A DNA stretch of 64,000 nt. Source: Flavobacterium sp. 90 (GTDB lineage Bacteria > Bacteroidota > Bacteroidia > Flavobacteriales > Flavobacteriaceae). Of this stretch, positions 43,784 to 53,257 are shown piece after piece. Location of the stretch: assembly GCF_004339525.1 (NCBI RefSeq), contig NZ_SMGE01000001.1, positions 6,324,001 through 6,388,000 on the forward strand. The letters are read 5' to 3'. The notes beneath the pieces are model-generated. The model saw nothing but the letters and a program-made list of their open reading frames with translations. It ran no database searches and was not told where the DNA came from. Position 1 is the first letter of the stretch; each line of letters starts with the position of its first letter. Position numbers and translations under genes: made by a program.

Positions 43784-46391
43784 CGTACCTACTGGCCGTT
43801 TTTTTAGAGCTGTCATTTTTGTTTTTGTTTTAGTTACCTGTCCCCTTTTATGGGGACAGGCTAAACAGAAAAAAATCATGACCGTAAAGGATTATGATTT
43901 GTGGAGCACCCTAAGTCCCGGGCAGTTATCCAGTAATGGTAACTGGTCCAGCTACGCTTTAAATTACTATAATAGGAATTCAAATGCCGATACACTTTTT
44001 GTCCAGCACAACAGTTCGCGTAAAAAATATATTTTCCCTGGTGCCACAGATGGAAAATTCAACGGGGAATCGGATTTTGCCTGCATTTTAAGAGATTCCC
44101 TTATCGTGCAGAATCTTAAATCTGGGAAGACCTATTCTGCACCATGCAATACCGATTTTAATTTTTCAGCAGATCATAAGTTTCTGGCAGTTTTTACCGT
44201 GCAGAGCGGGAAAAAGTTCAAATTGGAAATTAGAAATGGGCAAGGAATGATCGTCCGTGAAATTCCAGATATAAACAATTATATTTTCGATCCGGAAAAA
44301 AACGGCATTGCATATTGTTTTGAAAAAGATAATGCATATGGAGTAGAAATAATGCTGTTTAAAAATATAATTGCAGTCACAAAAGTTATAGAAGATCATG
44401 AAGTGCCGCTTCTTGGTCTGGTATGGAAAAACAATACGATTGCTTTTAATGAAGATAAAATTTCAGATTCAAGACTATATAGTTTCAATATATCCAAAAA
44501 CAGGCTCAGTACTATGGATCCAAAGACCACAGCTGGATATCCAAATGACATGACGGTCTCCAATCCGAAATATCAAAAAATCATCCTCTCCACTGACGGC
44601 AAAAGCGTATTTTTTTGGCTAAAGGAAAAATCAGACGCCTCTAATGCTATTGATCCATCTGCTGTACAGATCTGGAATTCAAAAGACAAGCTCTTGTTTG
44701 ATTTCAGAAAATACAAAGGTGACTACAGGTTAAACAGCAAAATGGCAATCTGGTCAGTAGAAGAAAATAAAGTGCAGCAGATAACTGACAGGGAATATCC
44801 GCTTGGATTTTTAAGCGCTGACTATAAGCACGCATTCATATATGACCCCGCTGCCTATGAACCTAATACCAATCAATCACAGCCATTTGATTTATACATA
44901 CAGGATTTAGAAACTGGTAAAAGAAAACTTGTGATAGCTCATCGAACGGGTGATTTCCTCCCTTTGGGATCACCTGATGGGAACTTCCTATTTTATACAA
45001 AATCCAAGCAATGCTGGGTCTATAACATCTCAAAAGATTCGCACACCAATATAACGCATGGCCTATCTGAGTCGTTTTTCTTCGAGGACTATAATATGCC
45101 TATTGAAGCTCCCTCCTATGGAATTGGAGGATGGACAAAAAATAATGAAATTATACTTTACGACAAGTATGATTTGTGGCTGATCTCACTTGACGGAACC
45201 GTAAAAGAAAGGCTGACGAAAGGACGGGAAATGCAAAAATCATATCGTATTAAAGTCTTTAATTCTGACCCCTATTTTAGCTTGACAGAATCCAAGAAAC
45301 ATTTTCTAGATCTCAACAAAGGCTTTCTTCTCCAGACTTCAAACCGTGAAACAGGCCAGAGTGGACTTAGCTACTGGAACCAAAAAAATGGAGTGAAGGA
45401 TATGGTCTGGGAAAATAAGAAAGTTGATGAGATCAGAAAAGCCTCCAATAAGGATGTTTACCTCTACACGGATCAAAGCTTTGAATTATCTCCAAGACTT
45501 ATGTTTTTTAACCATAAACCAACTGAGATCATAAAGAGCAATCCTCAGCAGAAAAATTTTTATTGGGGCAGAAACGAGCCTATTGAATATCAGGTAAACG
45601 GCGTAAAAGCAAAAGGATTTTTATGCTATCCTCCAGATTTTAAAGCCGGATTAAAATATCCAATGGTGGTTCATATCTATGAGCGCCAATTTTCCTATAT
45701 GAATGAGTATGTAAATCCTTCCCTGCTGACTGAAGACGGATTTAACGTCACAAATGCGATTAATAACGACTATTTTGTACTGTATCCTGACATGGTTTAT
45801 GATTACGGCAACTTGGCGGAATCAGTTACCAAAAGCGTGCTTAGTGCAGTTGATGAAGTCATTAAAAAAGGTGATGTGGATTCCAACCGTGTCGGATTGA
45901 TTGGACATTCCTTCGGAGGCTACGAGGCGGACCTGATTATAACGCAGACCAACCGCTTTGCGACCGCAGTAGCCGGGTCTGCTTGGACGGATCTTGTGAG
46001 CAGCTATCTGTATGTAAGCGGATCCAGACGACAGCCAGATTTTTATCGTGCTGAAGAGAATCAGATACGCATTGGAAAATCGCTATTTGAAGATATGCAG
46101 AGCTATCTAAAAAATTCTCCTGTGCTTTTGGCTTCAAAAGTAGAAACTCCTCTATTGGGATGGGTAGGCGAAAATGACAGGCATATCCATTCCCTGCAGA
46201 GCATGGAATTTTATCTGGCGATGCGCCGTCTAAACAAGGATCACACTCTTCTAGTATATCCGAATGAAGGGCATGAAATGGGCACAAAAGAAAACGCAGA
46301 AGATCTCAATGTTCGAATCCTGCAATGGTTTGACCGTTACTTGAAAAATGGCAAGCATCAAGACTGGATGAACGCTGATTTCAAAAGATAA
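43770..46391 (+). CDS. S9-family (prolyl oligopeptidase-like) serine peptidase, secreted
   Basis: The 873 residues have a signal-type region (about 12-30, AVIFVFVLVTCPLLWGQ). A beta-propeller domain of roughly 600 residues follows, then an alpha/beta-hydrolase domain (about 610-873). The catalytic triad is visible: Ser714 in GHSFGGYE, Asp803 in GENDRHIH and His835 in EGHEMG. S9 enzymes cut short peptides, often after proline. The gene overlaps susD, so the enzyme likely processes what SusCD imports, in the periplasm. A four-Cys peptide gene (46449-46715) faces it across a terminator. Confidence 0.9.
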   Translation: MQAINVPTGRFFRAVIFVFVLVTCPLLWGQAKQKKIMTVKDYDLWSTLSPGQLSSNGNWSSYALNYYNRNSNADTLFVQHNSSRKKYIFPGATDGKFNGESDFACILRDSLIVQNLKSGKTYSAPCNTDFNFSADHKFLAVFTVQSGKKFKLEIRNGQGMIVREIPDINNYIFDPEKNGIAYCFEKDNAYGVEIMLFKNIIAVTKVIEDHEVPLLGLVWKNNTIAFNEDKISDSRLYSFNISKNRLSTMDPKTTAGYPNDMTVSNPKYQKIILSTDGKSVFFWLKEKSDASNAIDPSAVQIWNSKDKLLFDFRKYKGDYRLNSKMAIWSVEENKVQQITDREYPLGFLSADYKHAFIYDPAAYEPNTNQSQPFDLYIQDLETGKRKLVIAHRTGDFLPLGSPDGNFLFYTKSKQCWVYNISKDSHTNITHGLSESFFFEDYNMPIEAPSYGIGGWTKNNEIILYDKYDLWLISLDGTVKERLTKGREMQKSYRIKVFNSDPYFSLTESKKHFLDLNKGFLLQTSNRETGQSGLSYWNQKNGVKDMVWENKKVDEIRKASNKDVYLYTDQSFELSPRLMFFNHKPTEIIKSNPQQKNFYWGRNEPIEYQVNGVKAKGFLCYPPDFKAGLKYPMVVHIYERQFSYMNEYVNPSLLTEDGFNVTNAINNDYFVLYPDMVYDYGNLAESVTKSVLSAVDEVIKKGDVDSNRVGLIGHSFGGYEADLIITQTNRFATAVAGSAWTDLVSSYLYVSGSRRQPDFYRAEENQIRIGKSLFEDMQSYLKNSPVLLASKVETPLLGWVGENDRHIHSLQSMEFYLAMRRLNKDHTLLVYPNEGHEMGTKENAEDLNVRILQWFDRYLKNGKHQDWMNADFKR

Positions 46392-46405
46392 AATCAATGT
46401 ATAGA

Positions 46406-46445
46406 AATGCCGGCACCCAAAAGATACAGGCCGGCATTCTTTTAA
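46406..46445 (+). terminator. Terminator between convergent peptidase and peptide genes
   Basis: AATGCCGG and CCGGCATT arms about 17 bases apart are followed by CTTTTAAAA. The stem begins 14 bases after the peptidase stop and ends about 3 bases before the stop of the opposite-strand peptide gene, so it may serve both. Confidence 0.75.
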
Positions 46446-46448
46446 AAT

Positions 46449-46715
46449 TTAATTATTAGTGCTTCTTTTCAGAGGGGTTACACAATTTGAATCATAAAGC
46501 TGGGCGCCAGAACCGCTGGATGCTCCAATTTTACAATTAAAATTTCCTCCTTCATCACACTGCTGAACAGCGTTACAGCTGTCTGGATTTGCAATGTGCT
46601 GGTAGCCCTGTTGGGCCACGGATTTTGAGCTTAGAGACGAAGTGCTTGCCGCACTAGTCAAACCAACCGCAACAACTGCTAGCGGCAAAATGGTTTTTAA
46701 AACATTAGATTTCAT
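46449..46715 (-). CDS. Short secreted four-Cys peptide (DUF6520-like)
   Basis: The 88-residue protein starts with a hydrophobic signal-type run (VLKTILPLAVVAVGLTSAAS). A Ser-rich linker follows, then a mature part with four Cys: DSCNAVQQCDEGGNFNCKIG, then NCVTP. The ILPLAVVAVGLTSA start and Cys-rich body recall the DUF6520-type small proteins of Flavobacteriia. It is just upstream of a MauE-type redox protein on the same strand order (the MauE gene precedes it). Its spaced Cys residues could be oxidised by that protein. It could be a signalling or antimicrobial peptide; no function is known. Confidence 0.75.
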   Translation of the reverse strand: MKSNVLKTILPLAVVAVGLTSAASTSSLSSKSVAQQGYQHIANPDSCNAVQQCDEGGNFNCKIGASSGSGAQLYDSNCVTPLKRSTNN

Positions 46716-46766
46716 AATAATATAATTTATATGGTTAATGACCTACTCTTTTTTACAGGTTTTCGA

Positions 46767-48320
46767 TCAGTCCCCTGCTATTTGGCCAATAGATTTTTTT
46801 GCATTTTGATCAGCGTAATATGATGTGATTTTTGGCTGCAGTTTATAAAGGATAATATGCGAACCTATCAGCACATACATTTTATCATTTATGACCTTCA
46901 TATAACGCATTTTTTTCCCTCTAAGATTGCTGATAGTGAAACTCAATGCATAACTTTTTTTGTTGAGATCATAGACATCAATGATGCTTGAATTTTTCCA
47001 CATTCTATCGTCTTCAAATCGGCCAGGTATTGCCGAATGAACAAATAGTAAATTGTTATATGAAGCGCAATTATTATTGACAAATAATGGCGGTTTGGAA
47101 AACTGCCTCTGATGATGACTTTTGTCATTTTCAATATGCAGTTTTGCTTTTGTAATAGTATCAATCGTATTTCCTTTCCAGACTATATTCAGATGGTTGT
47201 CGGCTAGCGCAAATTGATTGCGATAGGCATACAGGTAAATGATTCTCTCCATCTCCTTGTTATAAAGTAATATGCCGTCGGTATCAAAAACTCCGTCTGC
47301 CTGTTTTTGCAATATTGCAGGGTTTAGAATTGTATTTCCATTCTTGTGGAGCTGGATAACACCAAGTACATTATCGCCGTTAATCCTGTTTGCGGCCACC
47401 ACTGCAATTGCATTGGAATCTATGGCCCTAGCCGTTGTGAAATATTCTCCTTTCAGATGGATCAATTTGGCATTCCAATTATCAATCTTACCCCTAAAGA
47501 CACACGGTACTGTTCCGTCAGCCACAAAAAAATAAGGTGGCTCAACCATAATTGAAACTCCTCTGAAAGGAAGTTCTTTATGATCCAGATCAATCATCGT
47601 TTTCTTATTTTGCAACAGTTCTGAATTCAAAATTGTCAGAACTAATGGAGATGTTGTATTGCCAAGGTAGACATTTTTGTTATCAACACCTGCAAAATAA
47701 AACGAGTTCAGCTTTAAATCTTTAGATATAACCTGAAGGATTGGTGTCTGCGGAAAACGTCTGGTCAATTTATTATGATAATGGATGATATTTTCAGAAA
47801 GTAAAAATAATATTACCACTATACTAATACTGCTGATGGTTATAACAGAAAACAGCGTTACTAAACCCCTACTGTTCACTGAATGAATATTTACTAATTT
47901 TTTGTCTTTATGAAGAAATATTGCCAGTATTCCAAGGCATACAAAGACAAGATTAAAAATCATGTGTGATTGCCAGTCCAGCTTCTCCAGCACTCCTCCG
48001 CAGGAACACGGCACAAATGAAGTATAATGAAGAATAATAAAAATGTAGACCGTAAACATTACCATTAACCCGTAAGCGAAGAATAGTCCCGTCAGCATAA
48101 ATCTTGGAATAATGATTAGCAGGCATGTAATATATTCAGTAGCAGGCACCAGTACTGCTACCCATTCTGCAAACGCACTCAGTAGAGGGGATTGCCCAAG
48201 CTCAATTTTAAAATGCTGAAAATCCAATAATTTGCTCGTTGCAGCATAGATAAAAAGCAGTATATATAACATACAGATAATTTCAATAACTACACTCCTA
48301 AAATTAAACTGGACTTTCAT
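46767..48320 (-). CDS. MauE/DoxX-type redox membrane protein fused to propeller-like domain
   Basis: The 517 residues have two parts. Residues 1-180 contain about five membrane helices (near 9-30, 50-70, 72-98, 117-137 and 153-177) with the redox-like motif PCSCGG (Cys 105 and 107) between helices, as in MauE-type proteins linked to disulfide formation. Residues about 190-500 are periplasmic and beta-rich, like a six-bladed propeller: GVDNKNVYLGNTTSPLVLTI, YFFVADGTVPCVFRGK and MYVLIGSHIILYKLQP. The gene is 51 bases upstream of the four-Cys peptide and shares its strand. A role in folding, sensing or delivering that peptide is inferred. Confidence 0.75.
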   Translation of the reverse strand: MKVQFNFRSVVIEIICMLYILLFIYAATSKLLDFQHFKIELGQSPLLSAFAEWVAVLVPATEYITCLLIIIPRFMLTGLFFAYGLMVMFTVYIFIILHYTSFVPCSCGGVLEKLDWQSHMIFNLVFVCLGILAIFLHKDKKLVNIHSVNSRGLVTLFSVITISSISIVVILFLLSENIIHYHNKLTRRFPQTPILQVISKDLKLNSFYFAGVDNKNVYLGNTTSPLVLTILNSELLQNKKTMIDLDHKELPFRGVSIMVEPPYFFVADGTVPCVFRGKIDNWNAKLIHLKGEYFTTARAIDSNAIAVVAANRINGDNVLGVIQLHKNGNTILNPAILQKQADGVFDTDGILLYNKEMERIIYLYAYRNQFALADNHLNIVWKGNTIDTITKAKLHIENDKSHHQRQFSKPPLFVNNNCASYNNLLFVHSAIPGRFEDDRMWKNSSIIDVYDLNKKSYALSFTISNLRGKKMRYMKVINDKMYVLIGSHIILYKLQPKITSYYADQNAKKSIGQIAGD

Positions 48321-48468
48321 ATTCTCGTATCTAAATTAATATTCCGTTACACAGGACTGAAACAATGTGAAATCTTTTACAAATCTATATCCAATAACTT
48401 GAAAAGCAGGTTTCAAAAACGTGCGAAAATATGTCTAAAACGAGGCAGTTTAGTTTGCTGAAAAACTA

Positions 48469-48512
48469 AAAAAAGATGCGTACCGAATATTTTTTTCAGC
48501 ATGCACCTTTTT
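48469..48512 (-). terminator. Terminator after the 48531 gene
   Basis: On the minus strand AAAAAGGTGCATGC pairs with GTACGCATCTTTTT across an A/T-rich loop and ends in a T-run. It lies about 20 bases after the stop of the leftward gene at 48531. Confidence 0.7.
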
Positions 48513-48530
48513 ATTTCTTAGGAACCTTTC

Positions 48531-48821
48531 CTAATCTTTTACAGCTTCGGAAAGTGACATAAGCTTTAAATTCAATTCCACAAGATTGGCTTTCACCAGA
48601 CACTCCTGGGCAATGTTTTTCAGTTCGTTTAAATCTTCCGCAGAAATACTCTCTGCAAGAATCGAATTGTCTTTTTCTGTCGATAATCCGTGGTGGATCA
48701 AATGGCTTAAAAGCAGTACGTTTTTTCTTGAAATCTTCAAATCCATTCTCACTGGTTCATTCATGGAAGGGATACTTAAAACAGTATCATAAACCTTTGC
48801 CGCATCATTTTTTGTCATCAT
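48531..48821 (-). CDS. Small hypothetical protein next to mobilisation genes
   Basis: The 96-residue protein is soluble and helical: AKVYDTVLSIPSMNEPVRMD, then SRKNVLLLSHLIHHGLSTEK and a C-terminal LNELKNIAQECLVKANLVEL helix. No family was recognised. It is divergent from the mob genes, with the candidate oriT in the 292-base gap between them, and ends at a strong terminator. An accessory role in mobilisation is possible. Confidence 0.55.
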   Translation of the reverse strand: MMTKNDAAKVYDTVLSIPSMNEPVRMDLKISRKNVLLLSHLIHHGLSTEKDNSILAESISAEDLNELKNIAQECLVKANLVELNLKLMSLSEAVKD

Positions 48822-48978
48822 AATTTCAATGTTTTTAATTAATAATTTAAAACTGTAAAGTTAGTTTTTGACTCCTTAAACACCCTACTCAAAATTTGAT
48901 AGGGATAGGATCAATCCAAACGCCCGCCGTATCTTCGCCAGGACTTTAAAAATGAGCTTTTATCATAAAAGCGCTGTA

Positions 48979-49065
48979 AGATTGCCCCGCTTGCTGCAAT
49001 CTGCCAGATGTCCGGTTGTATCACAACCGAAATCCGGCTGCCTTTTCGCTCGGAACTCGCTGGCA
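48979..49065. other. Candidate origin of transfer (oriT)
   Basis: Three nested or adjacent inverted repeats lie just ahead of the MobC and relaxase genes: AGATTGC/GCAATCT (48979/48996), CGGTTGT/ACAACCG (49013/49023) and TGCCAG/CTGGCA (49002/49060). Such stacked repeats upstream of relaxosome genes are typical of oriT regions. The sequence is unlike its neighbours in GC content and has no reading frame. The nick site cannot be placed by eye. Confidence 0.55.
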
Positions 49066-49113
49066 GTGATTTTTAAAGGATTCAAAATGGGATAGAAATG
49101 AAAATGATGCAAA

Positions 49114-49506
49114 ATGAAAGAGAAAAACACCACCCGTACCAAATGGATCCACCTGCGTCTGACAACAGATGAAATGAAGTTTTTACAAAGAGGATTTGAA
49201 AAATCGCTGTGCCCAAAACTGAGTGATTATGCCCGTAAGAACATGCTTGGAAAACCCGTCGTTTTAAAATACAGAAATACATCCGTTGATGAACTGGTCC
49301 TGGAGATAAGCAGACTTAGAACTGAGCTCAATGCCATTGGAAACAATTACAATCAGGCAGTAAAAAAACTGCATTCTCTTGGGCAGATTTCTGAATTTAA
49401 AAACTGGATTTTATCTTCTCAGCAGGACAGAGACAAACTGTTTGAAGCCATTGAAAACATAAAAAACTGTATGCTGAAACTCGTTGACAATGGTCGCTGT
49501 AATTAA
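49114..49506 (+). CDS. MobC-like relaxosome protein
   Basis: The 130-residue protein has an N-terminal DNA-binding region of ribbon-helix-helix type (KWIHLRLTTDEMKFLQRGFE) and LSDYARKNMLGKPV, followed by the LVLEISRLRTELNAIGNNYN helix that marks MobC-like mobilisation proteins. The C-terminus is a coiled coil with an amphipathic end. MobC-type proteins bind oriT and help the relaxase nick DNA. It overlaps the relaxase start by 17 bases. Confidence 0.85.
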   Translation: MKEKNTTRTKWIHLRLTTDEMKFLQRGFEKSLCPKLSDYARKNMLGKPVVLKYRNTSVDELVLEISRLRTELNAIGNNYNQAVKKLHSLGQISEFKNWILSSQQDRDKLFEAIENIKNCMLKLVDNGRCN

Positions 49507-50755
49507 AACAGGAACATCGATCCGTCGCATTTTTCATTACAATGAAAACAAAGTTTCACACGATGGTGCCCTGTGTATCGGAGCTGAAAACTACCCTGCC
49601 GATCATGATAAAATGACTTCTTCATTTAAAATAAACCATCTGCTTTCACAGCTTGAATTAAACGAAAACGTTAAGAGGGGAAGCGTGCACATTTCACTTA
49701 ATTTTCATCCGTCTGAAACAGACCTGGATGCTGAAAAACTAATTGATATTGCCCGAAGTTATATGTCTGGAATCGGCTTTGGCCATCAGCCCTATTTAGT
49801 CTACCAGCACTTTGATGCGGCGCATCCCCACATTCATATCATTTCGGTAAAGGTGAGACCGGATGGAAAAAGGATTGACATGCAGAATATCGGACGCAAC
49901 CAGTCTGAGGCAGCGCGTATCAAAATAGAAAATGATTTTAACCTGGTAAAAGCACAGGGAAGGTTTAAAGAAATCGGTTATGGAATTAAACCAATTGAAA
50001 CAACTGCTGTACACTATGGAAAAATACAGTCCAAAAAGGCGGTCTCGAAGGTGCTTGATTTTGTACTAAGCAATTATCAGTATAGAAGTCTTCCCCAGCT
50101 CAACGCGGTTCTGAATCTTTATAATGTCTGTGCCGACAGGGGCTCTGAAAATTCAAGAACGTTCAAAGCTGGAGGGCTGGTCTACCGCATACTGGACAAG
50201 GAAGGAAATCATACTGGAGTTCCCATTAAGGCAAGTGATTTCTACAGCAGCCCTACACTTAAATTTCTGGAGATAAAATTTGAGCAGAACAGACTTAAAA
50301 ATCAGCGTCCGGGGCTCCGGATAAAAAATGCAATAAGGAATATATTTGAGCATGATCGCCCTTCCCTGCCGCAGCTTTCAGAAGAGCTTGACAAGATTGG
50401 GATTTCCATGATAAAAAGGATCTCTTCAGACGGCAGATTGTTTGGGCTGACCTATATTGATCATGTTACAAAACAGATCTGTAACGGAAGCGAACTCGGA
50501 AAGGAATTTTCTGCCGCTGCCATCTCAATAAAATGCAGCGATTCCGATAGTGAAATAAAAAATAGGGCTTCCTCTCCACAGCTTAAGGCACTTTTTGAAA
50601 TAAAGGAAATTCTGGAGATGAAAAAAATTCCGACAGCCGGCCTGAATGAGTTTATACAGTCCCTGTTCGAAAAGGAATTTTACTCCGGACATATTCCAAA
50701 AGAATTCAAAAGAAAAAGGAAAAACAGAAAAAGAAAAGGACTCTCCAATAATTAA
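49490..50755 (+). CDS. Relaxase (MobB-type mobilisation nuclease)
   Basis: Relaxases nick oriT and lead the strand into the recipient. From the ATG at 49490 the protein has 421 residues; a TTG six bases earlier opens the frame but is less likely. The N-terminal half holds the relaxase/mobilisation nuclease domain with HISLNFHPSE and the three-His motif HPHIHIIS (about 110-117). The C-terminal half is basic and ends in a KRKRKNRKRKG tail that likely binds DNA. The coupling-protein gene follows 19 bases later. Confidence 0.9.
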   Translation: MVAVIKTGTSIRRIFHYNENKVSHDGALCIGAENYPADHDKMTSSFKINHLLSQLELNENVKRGSVHISLNFHPSETDLDAEKLIDIARSYMSGIGFGHQPYLVYQHFDAAHPHIHIISVKVRPDGKRIDMQNIGRNQSEAARIKIENDFNLVKAQGRFKEIGYGIKPIETTAVHYGKIQSKKAVSKVLDFVLSNYQYRSLPQLNAVLNLYNVCADRGSENSRTFKAGGLVYRILDKEGNHTGVPIKASDFYSSPTLKFLEIKFEQNRLKNQRPGLRIKNAIRNIFEHDRPSLPQLSEELDKIGISMIKRISSDGRLFGLTYIDHVTKQICNGSELGKEFSAAAISIKCSDSDSEIKNRASSPQLKALFEIKEILEMKKIPTAGLNEFIQSLFEKEFYSGHIPKEFKRKRKNRKRKGLSNN

Positions 50756-50774
50756 TCATTTAAATTTTACAGTT

Positions 50775-52763
50775 ATGAACACAGGGGAAAATGAACAGGC
50801 ACTGAGAAAAATTTTAGATATGACCCGCCTGATAAGCCTCGTGCTTCTGGCAGTCCATTTTTATTACTACGGCTACTTTGTTTTCAAACAGCTTGGTCTG
50901 GTCTCGCAATTCAGCGACAGGATTCTTGAGAATATCTCCAAGGCAGGATTATTCAGTTTTTTCCACAAATCAAAACTGCTGGCGCTGCTCTTTGTTTTTA
51001 TTTCGCTTCTCGGTGCAAAAGGAAGGAAAAATGAAAAATTAAAATTGAAAAACGCTGTGCTTTTTCTTCTCTTTGGACTGTTTTTTTATTTTGCCAGCTG
51101 GTTTATTCTGCAGATTGGCTACAATATAGAAATCGTTTTTCTGATTTATGTTTTAACCACCACCTCTGGTCTGCTTTTAATAATTACAGCTGGTACCTTA
51201 CTGACAAGGATCATCAGCAGAAGGCTGAACAACCGTGATATATTTAATAAAGAAAATGAAACCTTTCCACAGGAAGAAAGACTCCTTGAAAATGAATATT
51301 CTATTAATCTTCCGGCGCAGTATTACCTTCGTGACAAGATTCGAAAAAGCTGGATCAACATCATAAACCCTTTCAGGGGCGTTCTGGTCTGCGGTTCGCC
51401 GGGATCCGGAAAATCATACTTTGTGATCCGTCATATTATTACCCAGCATATAGCAAAAGGATTCAGCATGTTTGTCTATGATTTTAAGTTTAATGACCTG
51501 ACCAGAATTGTATATAATGCTTTTCTAAAGCACAGACATTTATACAAGGTTTTACCAGAGTTCTATGTCATTAATTTTGATGACCTCTCCCGCACTCACA
51601 GATGCAATCCCCTAGACCCTTCTTCCATGACAGACATCACCGATGCTGCAGAATCAGCCCGTACCATTCTTCTTGGATTAAACCGCGAATGGATCAGAAA
51701 ACAGGGAGATTTCTTTGTCGAGTCACCAATAAATTTCCTGACGGCGGTGATCTGGTATCTCAGAAAATTCAACGATGGAGAATTCTGCACCCTGCCGCAT
51801 GTCATCGAACTTATGCAGCTCGATTACAAGATTCTCTTCACACTGCTGCGCTCGGAGAAAGAGATTGAGGTGCTGATCAATCCATTTGTAAGCGCATTTT
51901 TAAATAATGCCTCCGAGCAGCTGGAGGGCCAGATTGCATCAGCAAAAATTTCAATGGCAAGACTTTCTTCGCCCCAGCTCTATTATGTGCTTTCCGGAAA
52001 TGATTTTACCTTGGACATCAATAATCCCGACGCTCCGAAAATTGTGTGCATGGGAAATAATCCCCAGAAAATACAGACCTACGGAGCGGTACTTTCACTC
52101 TATATCAGCAGGCTTGTAAAACTCGCCAATAGAAAAGACAAACTCAAAAGCAGTCTTATTTTTGATGAGTTCCCTACTGTCTATCTAAACAATATCGACA
52201 GCCTTATTGCCACTGCGCGAAGCAACAAAGTAAGCACGACTCTGGGCATTCAGGACCTGAGCCAGCTTAAAAAAGATTACGGCCGTGAACAGGCAGATGT
52301 GATCATGAATATCACCGGAAATATTATTTCAGGACAAGTGACCGGCGATACCGCAAAACAGCTCTCCGAGCGTTTTGGAAAAATAATGCAGGAACGTGAA
52401 AGTCTTTCCATCAATAGCTCCGATACCTCGATAAGCCGTTCCAGACAATTGGAATACGCAGTCCCGGCCTCAAAAATAGCGTCATTAAGTTCAGGTGAAT
52501 TTGTGGGTATGACTGCCGATAATCCGGACTGTAAAATTGACCTTAAGACATTCCACTGCGAGGTTTTAAATGATCATAATGCACTGCAGCAGGAAACAAA
52601 CAACTACAGGGAAATCGAGCCGATTCGTATCCTGGACAATGCGCAGGTAAACAGGAATTATAACCTGATCAGAGAGGATATCCATGAACTTTCTGAATCT
52701 GAAATGGACCGTATTTCCGAAAGCCGTGATCTGAGACACCTCATCATTAAAAAGAAAAATTAA
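50775..52763 (+). CDS. VirD4/TraG-type coupling protein
   Basis: From the ATG at 50775 the protein has 662 residues; a longer frame starting at 50646 overlaps the relaxase C-terminus and adds no known sequence. The N-terminal part has about four membrane helices (near 18-38, 68-80, 94-114, 118-140). Walker A GSPGSGKS lies at 207-214, and Walker B-type LIFDEFPTVY lies farther on. The SNKVSTTLGIQDLSQLKKDY segment and the C-terminal ISESRDLRHLI end are as in TraG/VirD4 of Bacteroidetes elements. It brings the relaxase-DNA complex to the TraE-N channel. Confidence 0.92.
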   Translation: MNTGENEQALRKILDMTRLISLVLLAVHFYYYGYFVFKQLGLVSQFSDRILENISKAGLFSFFHKSKLLALLFVFISLLGAKGRKNEKLKLKNAVLFLLFGLFFYFASWFILQIGYNIEIVFLIYVLTTTSGLLLIITAGTLLTRIISRRLNNRDIFNKENETFPQEERLLENEYSINLPAQYYLRDKIRKSWINIINPFRGVLVCGSPGSGKSYFVIRHIITQHIAKGFSMFVYDFKFNDLTRIVYNAFLKHRHLYKVLPEFYVINFDDLSRTHRCNPLDPSSMTDITDAAESARTILLGLNREWIRKQGDFFVESPINFLTAVIWYLRKFNDGEFCTLPHVIELMQLDYKILFTLLRSEKEIEVLINPFVSAFLNNASEQLEGQIASAKISMARLSSPQLYYVLSGNDFTLDINNPDAPKIVCMGNNPQKIQTYGAVLSLYISRLVKLANRKDKLKSSLIFDEFPTVYLNNIDSLIATARSNKVSTTLGIQDLSQLKKDYGREQADVIMNITGNIISGQVTGDTAKQLSERFGKIMQERESLSINSSDTSISRSRQLEYAVPASKIASLSSGEFVGMTADNPDCKIDLKTFHCEVLNDHNALQQETNNYREIEPIRILDNAQVNRNYNLIREDIHELSESEMDRISESRDLRHLIIKKKN

Positions 52764-52828
52764 ACAGCTTTTACCCTTAGAATATTGGTTTCCTTTTTCA
52801 AATATTTAGGACTATCCGCTGTAGTTTT

Positions 52829-53257
52829 TTATAAAATTCCAAGTATTTCTAAGGTTTTCCCATCCCTTTCTCCCTTATAGTATTTATGAAGAACGCGTGA
52901 AAAACAATCAGATGAATTGGGCAGCAGGCTGAACAGGGTCATGCAGGATTTGAGTTTTCTCTCATCCGGCCTGCCGAGGACTTCCAGTGCCGTTTTGTTT
53001 TCGATTTTAAGCATTGCGCTGGTAATTTCCACCAGACGTTTTCCCAGTACCGGATGGTTAAGATACAGTGAGGCTTCCTCTAGGCTTTCTATGCCGTAAA
53101 AGATGTTATAATCCGTGAATCCCAGTCCTCTCAGCTGGGGGAAAATAAACCACATCCAGTGGGTCTGTTTGCTGCCCTGCCTGATCTCGCGCAGTGCGTT
53201 GTTATACGTTTCCCTTTGTGCCTCTAAAAAACGGTCCAGATCATATTGCTTTTCCAT
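52829..53257 (-). CDS. DUF1810-family protein
   Basis: The 142-residue protein matches DUF1810: YDLDRFLEAQRETYNNALRE, then QTHWMWFIFPQLRGLG (about 31-46) and GIESLEEASLYLNHPVLGKR. It ends with a FSRVLHKYYKGERDGKTLEI helix. The family is small and soluble, occurs widely in bacteria, and has no proven function. It sits on the minus strand amid rightward mob genes, so it is likely an independent cargo gene. Confidence 0.9.
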   Translation of the reverse strand: MEKQYDLDRFLEAQRETYNNALREIRQGSKQTHWMWFIFPQLRGLGFTDYNIFYGIESLEEASLYLNHPVLGKRLVEITSAMLKIENKTALEVLGRPDERKLKSCMTLFSLLPNSSDCFSRVLHKYYKGERDGKTLEILGIL

